This document shows, one piece after another, positions 1 to 9,543 of a stretch of 64,000 bases of DNA (positions are counted from its first letter, which is position 1; the number at the start of each line of letters is the position of its first letter). Location: positions 62,001 to 126,000 of the forward strand of contig JADJFX010000034.1 in assembly GCA_016708345.1 (NCBI GenBank). The letters run 5' to 3'. The stretch is from Candidatus Rhodoferax bjergmarkensis (GTDB lineage: Bacteria; Pseudomonadota; Gammaproteobacteria; Burkholderiales; Burkholderiaceae_C). The position numbers and the translations under genes were made by a program. A model generated the notes under the pieces. That model was not told where the DNA came from. It did no database searches and saw only the letters and a list, made by a program, of their open reading frames with translations.

Positions 1-213
1 AGCAACTGTCAAAATAAAGAACACGAAAATTTGCCCGTGCATATCGTTCAAGTAGTGGGAAAACGCCACGAAATTCGTATTGACCGCCAACAGCATCAGT
101 TCAATCGCCATCAACAACACAATCAGATTCTTGCGATTTAGAAAAATTCCAATCACCGACAAGGCAAACAAAATAGCCCCTAACGACAGAAAATGCCCCA
201 GTGTCAAACTCAT
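1..213 (-). CDS. nuoK: NADH-quinone oxidoreductase subunit K, 3' end cut by the window edge
   Basis: This is the N-terminal 71 codons of the small antiporter-like membrane subunit of complex I, which helps carry protons through the membrane arm. The ATG at 213 overlaps the nuoJ stop codon as ATGA, so the two genes are translationally coupled. The visible protein starts MSLTLGHFLSLGAILFALS and runs through two hydrophobic segments, with the conserved membrane glutamate inside MAIELMLLAVN. The gene continues beyond base 1, where nuoL, nuoM and nuoN would be expected. Identity is certain from sequence and position. Confidence 0.95.
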   Translation of the reverse strand, partial: MSLTLGHFLSLGAILFALSVIGIFLNRKNLIVLLMAIELMLLAVNTNFVAFSHYLNDMHGQIFVFFILTVA

Positions 214-869
214 GATTTTTTCTCCGCTGTGATGGCGACATCCGCAACACTGGCAGGTGAGGTTTGAGTGACCGGCATTTTGACAACGGTCAATCTGTCT
301 TTTGCTTTGACTCGCACCTGATCAGACGAACTCACATACTTGGTGTCCTTACGTTGACGCAAAGTTAATGCGATGGCTGCAATCATGGCGACCAACAATA
401 TGGCTGCCGCAATTTCAAGTGGATAGAGGTACTGCGTATAAAGGACCTTTCCAAGTTCACGGGTATTGGAGAGTTCCTGTGTCGCCTGTCCCGCCGCAGC
501 CAGCGCATGCGGCTCCTCGGTGCCTCGAAAGCCGCCCATCAGTACTGCGGCCATCTCCAGCACAATCAGCACACCCATGACGGCAGCCAGCGGAAAATGT
601 TTCCAAAAACCATCACGAGGGCCATCAACTTTGATATCCAGCATCATGACCACAAAAAGGAATAGCACCATCACCGCGCCTACGTAGACGAGCACCAAGG
701 TAATGGATAAAAATTCCGCTTTGAGTAGCATCCAAACCATGGCCGCTTGAACAAAAGCAAGCACTAGAAACAGAATGGCATGCACGGGATTGCGAGCCGT
801 GATGACACGAAAAGCAGCGAATAGCATCACTGCCGAAAAAACGTAAAACAGGGCGGTTTTGACTTCCAT
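210..869 (-). CDS. nuoJ: NADH-quinone oxidoreductase subunit J
   Basis: This is a 219-residue integral membrane subunit of complex I, part of the proton-pumping arm. About five hydrophobic helices are visible, including the conserved stretch around LVLVYVGAVMVLFLFVVMML near residues 58-77, which contains the family's pi-bulge helix. The last 50 residues form a polar tail after the final helix. The ATG at 869 lies 26 bases downstream of the nuoI stop, and the stop overlaps the nuoK start. Length and order are normal for betaproteobacteria. Confidence 0.95.
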   Translation of the reverse strand: MEVKTALFYVFSAVMLFAAFRVITARNPVHAILFLVLAFVQAAMVWMLLKAEFLSITLVLVYVGAVMVLFLFVVMMLDIKVDGPRDGFWKHFPLAAVMGVLIVLEMAAVLMGGFRGTEEPHALAAAGQATQELSNTRELGKVLYTQYLYPLEIAAAILLVAMIAAIALTLRQRKDTKYVSSSDQVRVKAKDRLTVVKMPVTQTSPASVADVAITAEKKS

Positions 870-895
870 GGGTGTGGTTTCTTTCTTGCAGCAAC

Positions 896-1429
896 TCAGC
901 GGTACTTGGCGTCAGCCGCTTTGCTGGCAGAAATTTCTTTCTCATAGCGATCACCAACAGCCAGCAACATTTCTTTGGTGAAATACAAATCACCACGCTT
1001 TTCACCGTGGTATTCAAGAATGTTGGTTTCGACAATCGAATCGACAGGACAACTTTCCTCACAAAAACCGCAAAAGATGCACTTGGTCAGATCGATGTCG
1101 TAGCGACTGGTGCGACGCGAGCCATCGGCCCGTTCCTCCGATTCAATCGTGATAGCCATCGCGGGACACACAGCTTCACACAGCTTGCAAGCTATGCAGC
1201 GCTCCTCGCCATTGTCATACCTACGCAGCGCATGCAAGCCCCTGAAGCGGGGCGACAGGGGAGTTTTCTCTTCAGGATATTCCAGCGTGATCTTGCTTCT
1301 GAAAGCATACTTCCCGGTGAGCATCATGCCTTTAAGCAGCTCGACCAATAGAAAACTGGAAAGAAAATCTTTCAGTGAAAAGGCGGGCTTGCTTGAAGTC
1401 GTAGAGGCAATTGATGTTAGGTTGGACAT
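896..1429 (-). CDS. nuoI: NADH-quinone oxidoreductase subunit I (two 4Fe-4S clusters)
   Basis: This peripheral iron-sulfur subunit of complex I passes electrons toward cluster N2. Two ferredoxin motifs are plain, CIACKLCEAVCP and CIFCGFCEESCP, which bind the two tetranuclear clusters. The reading frame extends to a TTG at 1435, but the ATG at 1429 with an upstream AGAG is the better start and gives 177 residues. The first 20 residues are Ser/Thr-rich and slightly longer than in many relatives. It sits between nuoH and nuoJ. Confidence 0.95.
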   Translation of the reverse strand: MSNLTSIASTTSSKPAFSLKDFLSSFLLVELLKGMMLTGKYAFRSKITLEYPEEKTPLSPRFRGLHALRRYDNGEERCIACKLCEAVCPAMAITIESEERADGSRRTSRYDIDLTKCIFCGFCEESCPVDSIVETNILEYHGEKRGDLYFTKEMLLAVGDRYEKEISASKAADAKYR

Positions 1430-1441
1430 AGGCAACTCTAT

Positions 1442-2524
1442 TTACTTCCAAATATTCCAAGGGGTTTGCATCCATATGCCGACAAACACCAGCCATACCA
1501 AGGTAACGGGGATGAATATCTTCCAACCAAGACGCATGATTTGGTCATATCGAAACCGTGGAAAGGTCACCCTCACCCAGATAAACAAAGTCACAATAGA
1601 AAACGATTTAATACCCAGCCAAATCCAACCAGGAATCCAGTTCAGCAATGGTGTATCGACAGGCGACAACCAGCCACCTAAAAACATGATGGTGCTCAAA
1701 ACCGACACAAGCCAGATATTCGCGTATTCACCCAACTGAAACATGGCCCACGACATGCCGGAATACTCCACCATGTGGCCAGCCACGATTTCCGACTCAC
1801 CCTCAATCACATCGAACGGCGTGCGATTGGTTTCGGCAAGACCGCAAACAAAATAGACAACAAATATCGGCAACAGCGGCAGCCAATTCCAAGACAGAAA
1901 GTTCAATCCCATGTCCGCAAATTGCCCCTTCCCTTGTCCTGTGACGATGTCGGTCAGATTCAAACTGGCGGAAACCATCAGAACAATAACAAAGCAAAAT
2001 CCCATCGCGATTTCATAGCTCACCATCTGAGCGGAAGCACGTAATGCCCCGAGAAATGCATATTTTGAATTCGATGACCAGCCCGAGATAATCACGCCGT
2101 ACACCTCCATGGAGGCAATCGCCATGATAAATAAGAGACCTGCATTGACATTGGCCAATACAACATCAGGACTAAAAGGCACCATCGCCCAAACTGCCAT
2201 GGCAGGCATGACCGTCATCACCGGTCCAAGATAAAACAAAGTCTTGTCTGCCCTCGCAGGGGAAACGATCTCCTTCGTCATCAGCTTCAATGCATCCGCA
2301 ATCGGCTGTAGCAAACCCCAAGGTCCGACACGGTTCGGTCCCAAGCGGATTTGCACCCAGCCAAGCAGCTTGCGCTCATAGAGTGTGGTAAAGGTAACAA
2401 CAGTTGCCACCATCGCCAATACAAGAACCACCTTGATCAAAGCCCAGATCACAGGCCAACCAATCTCGGCCCACCAAGATGCAGCTACAAGACCTTGTCC
2501 CCAGTTAAAAATGGCGTCAATCAT
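1442..2524 (-). CDS. nuoH: NADH-quinone oxidoreductase subunit H
   Basis: This 360-residue membrane subunit forms much of the quinone-binding chamber at the junction of the two arms of complex I. The conserved loop with YERKLLGWVQIRLGPNRVGP is near residue 48, and the ubiquinone-site segment AETNRTPFDVIEGESEIVAG is near residue 230. Eight or nine hydrophobic helices are visible. Its ATG overlaps the nuoG stop by 4 bp (ATGA), so it is translationally coupled. Length is standard. Confidence 0.96.
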   Translation of the reverse strand: MIDAIFNWGQGLVAASWWAEIGWPVIWALIKVVLVLAMVATVVTFTTLYERKLLGWVQIRLGPNRVGPWGLLQPIADALKLMTKEIVSPARADKTLFYLGPVMTVMPAMAVWAMVPFSPDVVLANVNAGLLFIMAIASMEVYGVIISGWSSNSKYAFLGALRASAQMVSYEIAMGFCFVIVLMVSASLNLTDIVTGQGKGQFADMGLNFLSWNWLPLLPIFVVYFVCGLAETNRTPFDVIEGESEIVAGHMVEYSGMSWAMFQLGEYANIWLVSVLSTIMFLGGWLSPVDTPLLNWIPGWIWLGIKSFSIVTLFIWVRVTFPRFRYDQIMRLGWKIFIPVTLVWLVFVGIWMQTPWNIWK

Positions 2525-4668
2525 GCCGTCACCTCGTTCGCCGAAACTGGCTGCCTGCCATCTGCAGTAAGTTGCAAACTGGTCGCGCGGCGCACTATGG
2601 AGTCCAAAGCATAAATAGCTGCCACTGCAGGCTCAACTGATGCTGGGGTCAGATCTATTGCACCGCCACTCAAATTGTTTAGCAATCCGGATGACACATG
2701 TGTACCCCCATTGGCGGGCAAACCAGGCACTTGCTTGAGTACATCTTGTGATGAGTCGAACTCAAACCCTGGCAAACCCAGTAAATTGGCCAGAACACGT
2801 AACACTTTCCATGCCGGGCGAGTTTCGCCCAAAGGTTTGACCACCGCGTGAAAACTTTGAACACGACCCTCGGCGTTAACGAAGGTCCCCGAGGTTTCAG
2901 TGAACGGTGCTATTGGCAATAAAACGTCGCTGAACGCCATATTGGATTTAAAAGGACTAAGCGTCACCACCATCTGTGCTTTCGAAAAACCACTTGGAGC
3001 CGAATCCCCCGCAGCCGAATCAAACTCAGGTTCGTTATTCAACAGCAGGACCGCTTTCAAATGGCCACTGAGCATTTGACCTGCATTCAAGCCGCCTGGC
3101 CCGGGCATTGCCCCTGCAAGTTGCGCACCCACCGTGTTGGCGGCTTCAGTGAGATACCCCACCACGGCCCCGGTTTGGGCACCAATCCAATTGGCCAAGG
3201 CAAGCAAACTGGAAGCTTTCTCATGATGTGCAGCCGCATTACCCAGCAAAATAGCTTTACGCTCGCCGCTCAGGAGCGATTGCGCAATCGCTTTGGCACG
3301 TTCGCTAACTTGCTCGTTAAGACCGCCTTCAGCAGGCGCAGTAACGCCTTTTTCTGCAGCAATCGCCGCAGCTACGGCAGCCAAGGCCTGTACCCAATGA
3401 TTGGAGGGACTCAGCAGCGAATTGGCAACAGGCATGGCCCAATCGTGCGCTACTGAATTTATAGCATTCAACGCACATCCCATGCGCGCAGCCTGCCGAA
3501 TTCGTTGTGCAAAAAGCGGATGATCCTTGCGCAAATTAGACCCCACCACCAGCACGCGCTGAAGGTTAGACAAGGCCGCAATGGAAGTTCCAAGATGGCG
3601 CACACCCTCGAAAGCCGCAAACTCGGCGTGACGCAATCGATAGTCAACATTCTGACTACCAAAACCGCGCATCAGCGCACCGGCAAGATGAAGTTCTTCC
3701 AATGTACTGTGTGGACTCACCAAGGCCCCAATACTTGAGGCACCGTGCTCAGATTTGATTTGTTTTAAGCCATTGGCCACGTATTCAAGCGCAGTCTGCC
3801 AATCAACCGTCTTCCATACACCACCTTGCTTGATCAGTGGTGAGGTAAGCCGCTCTTCACTGTTCAGCGCTTCATAAGAAAAACGATCCCTGTCAGCAAG
3901 CCAGCACTCATTGACCTCTTCATTCTCAAGTGGAACCACGCGCATAACCTTGTGGTTTTTGACCTGCACAATCAAATTGGCACCGGTCGAATCATGTGGA
4001 CTGACCGACTTGCGCCTTGACAACTCCCAAGTACGCGCACTGTAGCGAAACGGCTTGCTGGTCAAGGCTCCCACCGGGCAAATATCAATCATGTTGCCGG
4101 AAAGCTCTGAGTCCACCGAGTTACCCACAAAAGTCTCGATTTGTGCATGTTCGCCACGATGCGACATACCAAGCTCCATCACGCCAGCCACTTCCTGACC
4201 AAAGCGCACGCAGCGGGTGCAATGAATGCACCGGCTCATTTCTTGCATCGAAATCAGGGGACCGACATCCTTGACAGGCACAACCCGTTTCTCTTCCTCA
4301 TAGCGCGAAGACGAGGCACCGTAACCGACCGCCAAATCCTGCAGTTGGCACTCTCCGCCTTGGTCACAAATAGGACAATCGAGCGGATGATTGATCAGCA
4401 AAAACTCCATCACAGACTTTTGCGCCTTGATAGCCTTTTCACTCTTGGTGCGAACGATCATGCCTTGCGTTACGGGCGTGGCGCACGCTGGCATGGGCTT
4501 GGGCATTTTTTCCACATCCACCAAGCACATACGGCAACTCGCAGCAATGCTGAGCTTCTTGTGATAGCAAAAATGGGGGATATAGGTGCCAGCCTTGTCA
4601 GCGGCATGCATGATCATGCTGCCTTCAACAATGTCCACTTTTTTGCCGTCGAGTTCGATTTCAATCAT
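2521..4668 (-). CDS. nuoG: NADH-quinone oxidoreductase subunit G
   Basis: This is the large iron-sulfur subunit of the NADH-oxidising arm. The N-terminus has a 2Fe-2S ferredoxin domain with CysX10CysX2Cys in the segment CYHKKLSIAASCRMCLVDVE, then the His/Cys segment around HPLDCPICDQGGECQLQD and a 4Fe-4S site at CIHCTRCVRF. A molybdopterin-oxidoreductase-like domain without cofactor fills the rest. I place the start at the ATG at 4668 (MIEIELDGKK), which matches the family N-terminus; the frame also opens at a TTG at 4698 that overlaps the nuoF stop. The protein is 715 residues. Confidence 0.94.
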   Translation of the reverse strand: MIEIELDGKKVDIVEGSMIMHAADKAGTYIPHFCYHKKLSIAASCRMCLVDVEKMPKPMPACATPVTQGMIVRTKSEKAIKAQKSVMEFLLINHPLDCPICDQGGECQLQDLAVGYGASSSRYEEEKRVVPVKDVGPLISMQEMSRCIHCTRCVRFGQEVAGVMELGMSHRGEHAQIETFVGNSVDSELSGNMIDICPVGALTSKPFRYSARTWELSRRKSVSPHDSTGANLIVQVKNHKVMRVVPLENEEVNECWLADRDRFSYEALNSEERLTSPLIKQGGVWKTVDWQTALEYVANGLKQIKSEHGASSIGALVSPHSTLEELHLAGALMRGFGSQNVDYRLRHAEFAAFEGVRHLGTSIAALSNLQRVLVVGSNLRKDHPLFAQRIRQAARMGCALNAINSVAHDWAMPVANSLLSPSNHWVQALAAVAAAIAAEKGVTAPAEGGLNEQVSERAKAIAQSLLSGERKAILLGNAAAHHEKASSLLALANWIGAQTGAVVGYLTEAANTVGAQLAGAMPGPGGLNAGQMLSGHLKAVLLLNNEPEFDSAAGDSAPSGFSKAQMVVTLSPFKSNMAFSDVLLPIAPFTETSGTFVNAEGRVQSFHAVVKPLGETRPAWKVLRVLANLLGLPGFEFDSSQDVLKQVPGLPANGGTHVSSGLLNNLSGGAIDLTPASVEPAVAAIYALDSIVRRATSLQLTADGRQPVSANEVTA

Positions 4669-4694
4669 GTTAGTGTGCTCACTCAGACGCTTAG

Positions 4695-6074
4695 TCAAAC
4701 GTAGGCCGGGACCATGCAGGTCTTGTGCTCAACGTGATATTCAAATTCATGGCGAAAATGCTTGATCATGGCCCGTACCGGCATGGCAGCCGCATCTCCA
4801 AGGGCGCAAATAGTACGCCCCATGATGTCTTCAGCGACTGAATTCAACAAATCCATATCAGATGGACGCCCACGGCCTGTTTCAATGCGATCCACCACGC
4901 GCGACAACCACCCGGTTCCCTCACGGCATGGCGTGCACTGACCACATGATTCGTGCATGTAAAAGTAGCTCAAGCGTTGCAGGCTCTTGACCATGCAACG
5001 GCTGTCGTCGAGCACGATCAAAGCACCCGAACCCAACATGGAGCCCGCCTTGGCGATAGAGTCGTAGTCCATCGTGCAGTCCATCATGATGCTGGCCGGC
5101 AAAATAGGAGATGACGAACCGCCTGGTATGACTGCCTTTAGTTGTCTGCCACTACGCACACCACCGGCAAGTTCAAGCAACTTGGAAAACGGTGTCCCCA
5201 TCGGAATTTCATAGTTACCCGGAAGCTCAACGTCACCACTGACCGAGTAAATTTTGGTGCCCCCATTGTTGGGCTTGCCACACTCCAGATAGGCCTGCCC
5301 TCCATTGCGAATGATCCAAGGAACAGCCGCAAAGGTCTCAGTGTTGTTGATGGTGGTCGGTTTGCCGTAAAGACCAAAGCTTGCCGGAAATGGAGGTTTA
5401 AAGCGTGGTTGACCCTTTTTACCTTCGAGTGACTCCAGCAAAGCGGTTTCTTCGCCACAAATGTAGGCACCAAACCCGTGGGCTGCATGCAATTGAAAGC
5501 TGAAATTACTGTCCAGAATATTGTTTCCCAACAATCCGGCTGCACGGGCCTCCTCTAGCGCCTCTTCAAAACGTTCATAGCTCTTGAATATCTCGCCATG
5601 GATGTAGTTGTAGCCCACAGAAATACCCATGGCATAGGCGGCAATGATCATTCCCTCAATAACAATATGGGGGTTGAACTGCAAAATTTCCCGGTCTTTA
5701 CACGTACCCGGTTCACCCTCATCAGAGTTGCATACAAGGTACTTTTGCCCCGGGAATTGCCGCGGCATGAAACTCCACTTGAGACCAGTGGGAAACCCGG
5801 CACCGCCACGTCCCCTTAAATTAGATTCTTTAACGGTCGCAATCACTTGGTCTTGGGTCATGCCCATGACACCTGCGTCATCAGCAAATCCGGCTGCGTC
5901 TTTACCCAGAACTTTGCGTAGCGCCTGATAACCTCCGCGCGCTTCGTAGTCTTTCAAACGCCAATTCGAACCATTCAATCCGGCAAGAATTTGAGGATTA
6001 ATGTGCCGATCATGAAAGCAAGTTTGCACGCCTGTGGCCTGAAACTGAGCAAGAATTTTCTCAGCAATCATCAT
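4695..6074 (-). CDS. nuoF: NADH-quinone oxidoreductase subunit F (NADH and FMN site)
   Basis: This 459-residue subunit oxidises NADH, holds FMN and carries cluster N3. The nucleotide-binding glycine-rich segment GRGGAGFPTGLKW is near residue 88, a second conserved block around ESLEGKKGQPRFKPPFPA is near residue 214, and the 4Fe-4S cysteines appear in SCGQCTPCREG with a fourth in TICALGD. The start ATG overlaps the nuoE stop by 4 bp. It is complete, with every signature residue I can check present. Confidence 0.97.
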   Translation of the reverse strand: MMIAEKILAQFQATGVQTCFHDRHINPQILAGLNGSNWRLKDYEARGGYQALRKVLGKDAAGFADDAGVMGMTQDQVIATVKESNLRGRGGAGFPTGLKWSFMPRQFPGQKYLVCNSDEGEPGTCKDREILQFNPHIVIEGMIIAAYAMGISVGYNYIHGEIFKSYERFEEALEEARAAGLLGNNILDSNFSFQLHAAHGFGAYICGEETALLESLEGKKGQPRFKPPFPASFGLYGKPTTINNTETFAAVPWIIRNGGQAYLECGKPNNGGTKIYSVSGDVELPGNYEIPMGTPFSKLLELAGGVRSGRQLKAVIPGGSSSPILPASIMMDCTMDYDSIAKAGSMLGSGALIVLDDSRCMVKSLQRLSYFYMHESCGQCTPCREGTGWLSRVVDRIETGRGRPSDMDLLNSVAEDIMGRTICALGDAAAMPVRAMIKHFRHEFEYHVEHKTCMVPAYV

Positions 6075-6559
6075 TTATTCCCTGCAGTGCGAAGGCCATC
6101 GACCAGTTGGTCAAGCTTGTCATTGCTCATGAAACTGCACATCGTGCGATCGTTAACCAGCATCACTGGCGAATCTGCACATGCACCCAGACACTCGCAC
6201 TGCTGCAAAGTAAACAGACCATCCGGAGTTGTTTCGCCCATGCTGATATTCAGCTTCTTTTCAAGATATTTAAGAGCAGCGCCCCCGTCACGCAACTGGC
6301 AAGGTAAATTAGTACAAACGTTGAGCTTGTACTTGCCAACGGAATGTTGGTTGTACATGTTGTAGAAGGTCGTGACTTCGTGAACCGCCATCGGGGCCAT
6401 ACCCAAATAGTCAGCCACCACAGCCTCACTCTCAGCACTCACATAGCCAAGCTGCTGTTGAACAATGGCCAAGCAAGCCATGACAGCCGATTGTTTTTGA
6501 TCGGCAGGATACTTGGCAACTTCTTTGGCGAAGCGTGCTTTGGATTCTTCGGAAATCAT
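6071..6559 (-). CDS. nuoE: NADH-quinone oxidoreductase subunit E
   Basis: This 162-residue thioredoxin-like subunit binds the 2Fe-2S cluster N1a beside NuoF. The four cysteine ligands appear as the pair in CTNLPCQL and the pair in CECLGACADSPVM. The ATG overlaps the nuoD stop by 4 bp and the stop overlaps the nuoF start, so the D-E-F trio is translationally coupled. Length is typical. Confidence 0.96.
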   Translation of the reverse strand: MISEESKARFAKEVAKYPADQKQSAVMACLAIVQQQLGYVSAESEAVVADYLGMAPMAVHEVTTFYNMYNQHSVGKYKLNVCTNLPCQLRDGGAALKYLEKKLNISMGETTPDGLFTLQQCECLGACADSPVMLVNDRTMCSFMSNDKLDQLVDGLRTAGNK

Positions 6560-7809
6560 CGGTCAACTTCCCCAAATACGATGTCCATCGTGCCGATAAT
6601 GGCCACTGCGTCTGCAAGCATGTGCCCGCGCCCCATTTCACCCAGCGCTGCCAAATGAACGAACGCAGGAGGACGAATTTTCATGCGATAAGGTTTATTG
6701 GCACCATCACTGATCAAGTAAATGCCAAACTCGCCCTTTGGATGTTCAATGGAAGCGTATGCCTCGCCCTCAGGAACAGAAAACCCCTCAGAGAACAACT
6801 TAAAGTGATGAATCAACTCTTCCATGTTGGATTTCATCGATTCACGGTCAGGTGGCGCAATCTTGTGGTTGTCAGTGATCACAGGACCAGGATTTGCACG
6901 AAGCCAATCGACGCACTGCTTGATGATGCGATTGGATTGCTTCATCTCCTCCATCCGCACTAAATAGCGGTCATAGCTGTCACCAGTTTTTCCGACTGGA
7001 ACATCAAAATCAATCTGATCGTAGGCGTCGTAGGGCTGTTGCTTACGTAAATCCCACGCGACTCCAGAGCCCCGCAACATTGGGCCGGTAAAACCCAGAT
7101 TCAATGCACGTTCCGGGGTCACAACACCAATGCCTACCGTGCGCTGCTTCCAGATACGGTTGTCAGTCAAAAGCGTATGGTACTCACTCAAATAGGTCGG
7201 GAAACGTTGGGTGAAATCGTCAATAAAGTCAAGAAGACTACCGCCGCGGTTGCGATTGAGCTGCTCTGTTGACTTGGCACTGCGAATTTTGTTGGGCGCA
7301 TGACGCGCCATGGTGTCAGGCAAATCACGGTAAACACCACCCGGACGGAAGTAAGCTGCATGCATACGGGCACCACTGACCGCCTCGTACATATCAAGCA
7401 AATCTTCGCGTTCGCGAAATGCATAAAGCATGACCGTCATCGCACCGCAATCGATCGCATGGGCACCAACCCAAAGCAAATGATTGAGCAAGCGGGTGAT
7501 CTCGGAAAACATGACCCGGATGTACTTTGCACGCATCGGGACTTCCAGCCCAAGCATTTTCTCCAGCGCCAGACAATACGCGTTTTCGTTGCACATCATC
7601 GACATATAGTCGAGACGGTCCATATAAGGCAGCGTTTGTATATAAGTCTTGTTTTCGGCCAACTTTTCGGTGGCGCGATGCAACAGTCCAATGTGCGGGT
7701 CGGCGCGTTGAATCACTTCACCGTCGAGTTCCAACACCAGACGCAGGACGCCATGCGCCGCTGGATGTTGCGGCCCAAAGTTAAGGGTGTAATTTTTTAT
7801 TTCAGCCAT
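6556..7809 (-). CDS. nuoD: NADH-quinone oxidoreductase subunit D
   Basis: This 417-residue subunit is related to the large subunit of NiFe hydrogenase and lines the quinone pocket with NuoB and NuoH. The family start NFGPQHPAAHGVLRLVLELD and the end MGRGHMLADAVAIIGTMDIV are present. The quinone-site histidine and tyrosine region near the N-terminus is intact (GLLHRATEKL, then DRLDYMSMM). It begins 12 bases after the nuoC stop. Gene and length are normal. Confidence 0.97.
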   Translation of the reverse strand: MAEIKNYTLNFGPQHPAAHGVLRLVLELDGEVIQRADPHIGLLHRATEKLAENKTYIQTLPYMDRLDYMSMMCNENAYCLALEKMLGLEVPMRAKYIRVMFSEITRLLNHLLWVGAHAIDCGAMTVMLYAFREREDLLDMYEAVSGARMHAAYFRPGGVYRDLPDTMARHAPNKIRSAKSTEQLNRNRGGSLLDFIDDFTQRFPTYLSEYHTLLTDNRIWKQRTVGIGVVTPERALNLGFTGPMLRGSGVAWDLRKQQPYDAYDQIDFDVPVGKTGDSYDRYLVRMEEMKQSNRIIKQCVDWLRANPGPVITDNHKIAPPDRESMKSNMEELIHHFKLFSEGFSVPEGEAYASIEHPKGEFGIYLISDGANKPYRMKIRPPAFVHLAALGEMGRGHMLADAVAIIGTMDIVFGEVDR

Positions 7810-7821
7810 AACACAACCTGC

Positions 7822-8430
7822 TTAATGCCGCCCCCCGTAGTTGTCTTCACGAATAATGCGGGGTGTGATTTCACGCGGCTCAATCGTGATGGGCTGATAC
7901 ACAACGCGTTTTTTCTCCGCGTCATAGCGCATTTCAACATGACCTGAAATGGGAAAGTCCTTGCGAAATGGATGCCCGATAAAGCCGTAGTCTGTCAGAA
8001 TGCGTCGCAAGTCGTCATGCCCTTCGAATACGATTCCAAACAAATCAAATGCTTCACGTTCAAACCAATTGGCCGCACTCCAAAGCTCACACACGGACTG
8101 AACCACTGGAAAGCTATCGTCCAGAGCGAAAACCTTAAGGCGTATGCGCTGATTCAAACTGACCGATAAAAAGTGCGAAACCACACAGAAACGCAGTCCG
8201 GTTTGCGGTTCATCCTTGTAAGTTGAATAGTCAACCCCACACAAATCGATCAACTGCTCAAAACGACAGTTTGCATGATCACGCAAAATCTTGGCTGCCC
8301 GCAGATAATCTGCAGCGCCAACCTCGATGGTGAGCTCGCCAAATTTCACATCGCTGCTGACCAACATGCCACCCAAGGCGGCTTGCACATTCGATTGAAG
8401 AGTCAGCGGATTTACTGCATACGAAGTCAT
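7822..8430 (-). CDS. nuoC: NADH-quinone oxidoreductase subunit C
   Basis: This 202-residue subunit is the 30-kDa peripheral protein that packs against NuoD. The signature ERERFDLFG-type motif is seen as FEREAFDLFGIVFEGHDDLR followed by RRILTDYGFIGHPFRKDFP. The open frame extends upstream into nuoB, but the ATG at 8430 has a good AGGAG six bases upstream and matches the family N-terminus. It starts 10 bases after the nuoB stop. Confidence 0.95.
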   Translation of the reverse strand: MTSYAVNPLTLQSNVQAALGGMLVSSDVKFGELTIEVGAADYLRAAKILRDHANCRFEQLIDLCGVDYSTYKDEPQTGLRFCVVSHFLSVSLNQRIRLKVFALDDSFPVVQSVCELWSAANWFEREAFDLFGIVFEGHDDLRRILTDYGFIGHPFRKDFPISGHVEMRYDAEKKRVVYQPITIEPREITPRIIREDNYGGRH

Positions 8431-8440
8431 TGTCACTCCT

Positions 8441-8920
8441 TCACGCACGTGCAATGGTTTGCGTACGACGAATCTTGCTCTGCAGTTGAATGATGCCGTA
8501 CAACAAGGCCTCAGCCGTGGGCGGACAACCCGGCACATACACATCTACCGGAACGATACGATCACAGCCACGTACAACAGAGTAGCTGTAGTGGTAGTAA
8601 CCACCACCATTGGCACAAGAGCCCATGGAGATAACCCACCGCGGCTCACTCATCTGGTCATACACCTTGCGAAACGCCGGTGCCATTTTGTTGCACAATG
8701 TCCCGGCCACAATGATCAGGTCTGACTGACGTGGACTCGGCCGAAACACCTCGGCACCAAAGCGACTGATGTCATAACGCGCGGTGGCTGCATGCATCAT
8801 TTCGACCGCGCAACAAGCGAGACCAAAAGACATCGGCCACAACGATCCGGTTTTTGCCCAATTAACCACCGAGTCGTAACTGGTGGTCATAAAGCCTTCT
8901 TTGAATACACCTTCAATCAT
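8441..8920 (-). CDS. nuoB: NADH-quinone oxidoreductase subunit B (cluster N2)
   Basis: This 159-residue subunit carries N2, the last 4Fe-4S cluster before the quinone. The two adjacent cysteines are in LACCAVEMMHA, the third in GSCANGGGYY and the fourth in VPGCPPTAEAL. The chosen start is the ATG at 8920 (MIEGVFKEGF), the usual betaproteobacterial N-terminus; the longer open frame reads into nuoA. It sits 4 bases after the nuoA stop. Confidence 0.96.
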   Translation of the reverse strand: MIEGVFKEGFMTTSYDSVVNWAKTGSLWPMSFGLACCAVEMMHAATARYDISRFGAEVFRPSPRQSDLIIVAGTLCNKMAPAFRKVYDQMSEPRWVISMGSCANGGGYYHYSYSVVRGCDRIVPVDVYVPGCPPTAEALLYGIIQLQSKIRRTQTIARA

Positions 8921-8924
8921 GACG

Positions 8925-9284
8925 TCACTCCCACTCAAGGGCCCCTTTTTTCCACATGTAGACAAATCCCAAAACAAGGATCGCAAGGAAGATCATGACG
9001 TCCATAAACCCGAGAAAACCAACATCTTTAAGCGCAACCGCCCAAGGAACCAAAAAGGCAATTTCCAGATCAAACAAAATGAACAAAATGGCCACCAAGT
9101 AGTAGCGGACATCAAACTTCATGCGAGCGTCTTCAAACGCTTCAAAGCCACATTCGTAAGGGGAGTTCTTGGCGGCATCAGGCCGATTGGGGCCCAAAAT
9201 ATAACCAATGATTTGTGGCGCAACACCTACGCCAAAACCAACCAAGATGAACAAGAGAGCGGGTAAGTACTGTTCTAGGTTCAT
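8925..9284 (-). CDS. nuoA: NADH-quinone oxidoreductase subunit A
   Basis: First gene of the complex I operon. The 119-residue membrane protein has three helices and the conserved loop KNSPYECGFEAFEDARMKFD with its cysteine. The start is the ATG at 9284, which gives the standard length and N-terminus MNLEQYLPALLF; the open frame runs 16 codons further upstream. The operon promoter must lie between here and the tRNA gene or further up, but I see no confident site. Confidence 0.95.
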   Translation of the reverse strand: MNLEQYLPALLFILVGFGVGVAPQIIGYILGPNRPDAAKNSPYECGFEAFEDARMKFDVRYYLVAILFILFDLEIAFLVPWAVALKDVGFLGFMDVMIFLAILVLGFVYMWKKGALEWE

Positions 9285-9343
9285 TTGGTTATTCTGATCG
9301 AATGCTTCGTTTGCCGTATTGACATACAGCAAACTTGTTTATT

Positions 9344-9428
9344 TGGTGCCGTCGGCGAGACTCGAACTCGCACAGCTTTCGCCACTACCCCCTCAAGATA
9401 GCGTGTCTACCAATTTCACCACGACGGC
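9344..9428 (-). tRNA. tRNA-Leu (anticodon GAG)
   Basis: An 85-nt gene on the minus strand with an encoded CCA end. The acceptor stem GCCGTCG pairs with CGACGGC, the anticodon stem CTATC/GGTAG encloses the loop TTGAGGG (anticodon GAG), and the T arm reads CGAGTTCGAGTCTCG. A long variable arm marks it as leucine type. It lies between secG and nuoA, a common arrangement in Burkholderiales. Confidence 0.95.
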
Positions 9429-9543
9429 TGTCTTATGAGTCTAAATTGCATGAGGAACCTTGCGGTTTTAGCTTTCCAGACAGACTTAGAGTTTACCCTG
9501 AAAATAGCCGATTTTCGAATGAGATCAGGTATTTCAAACCCAA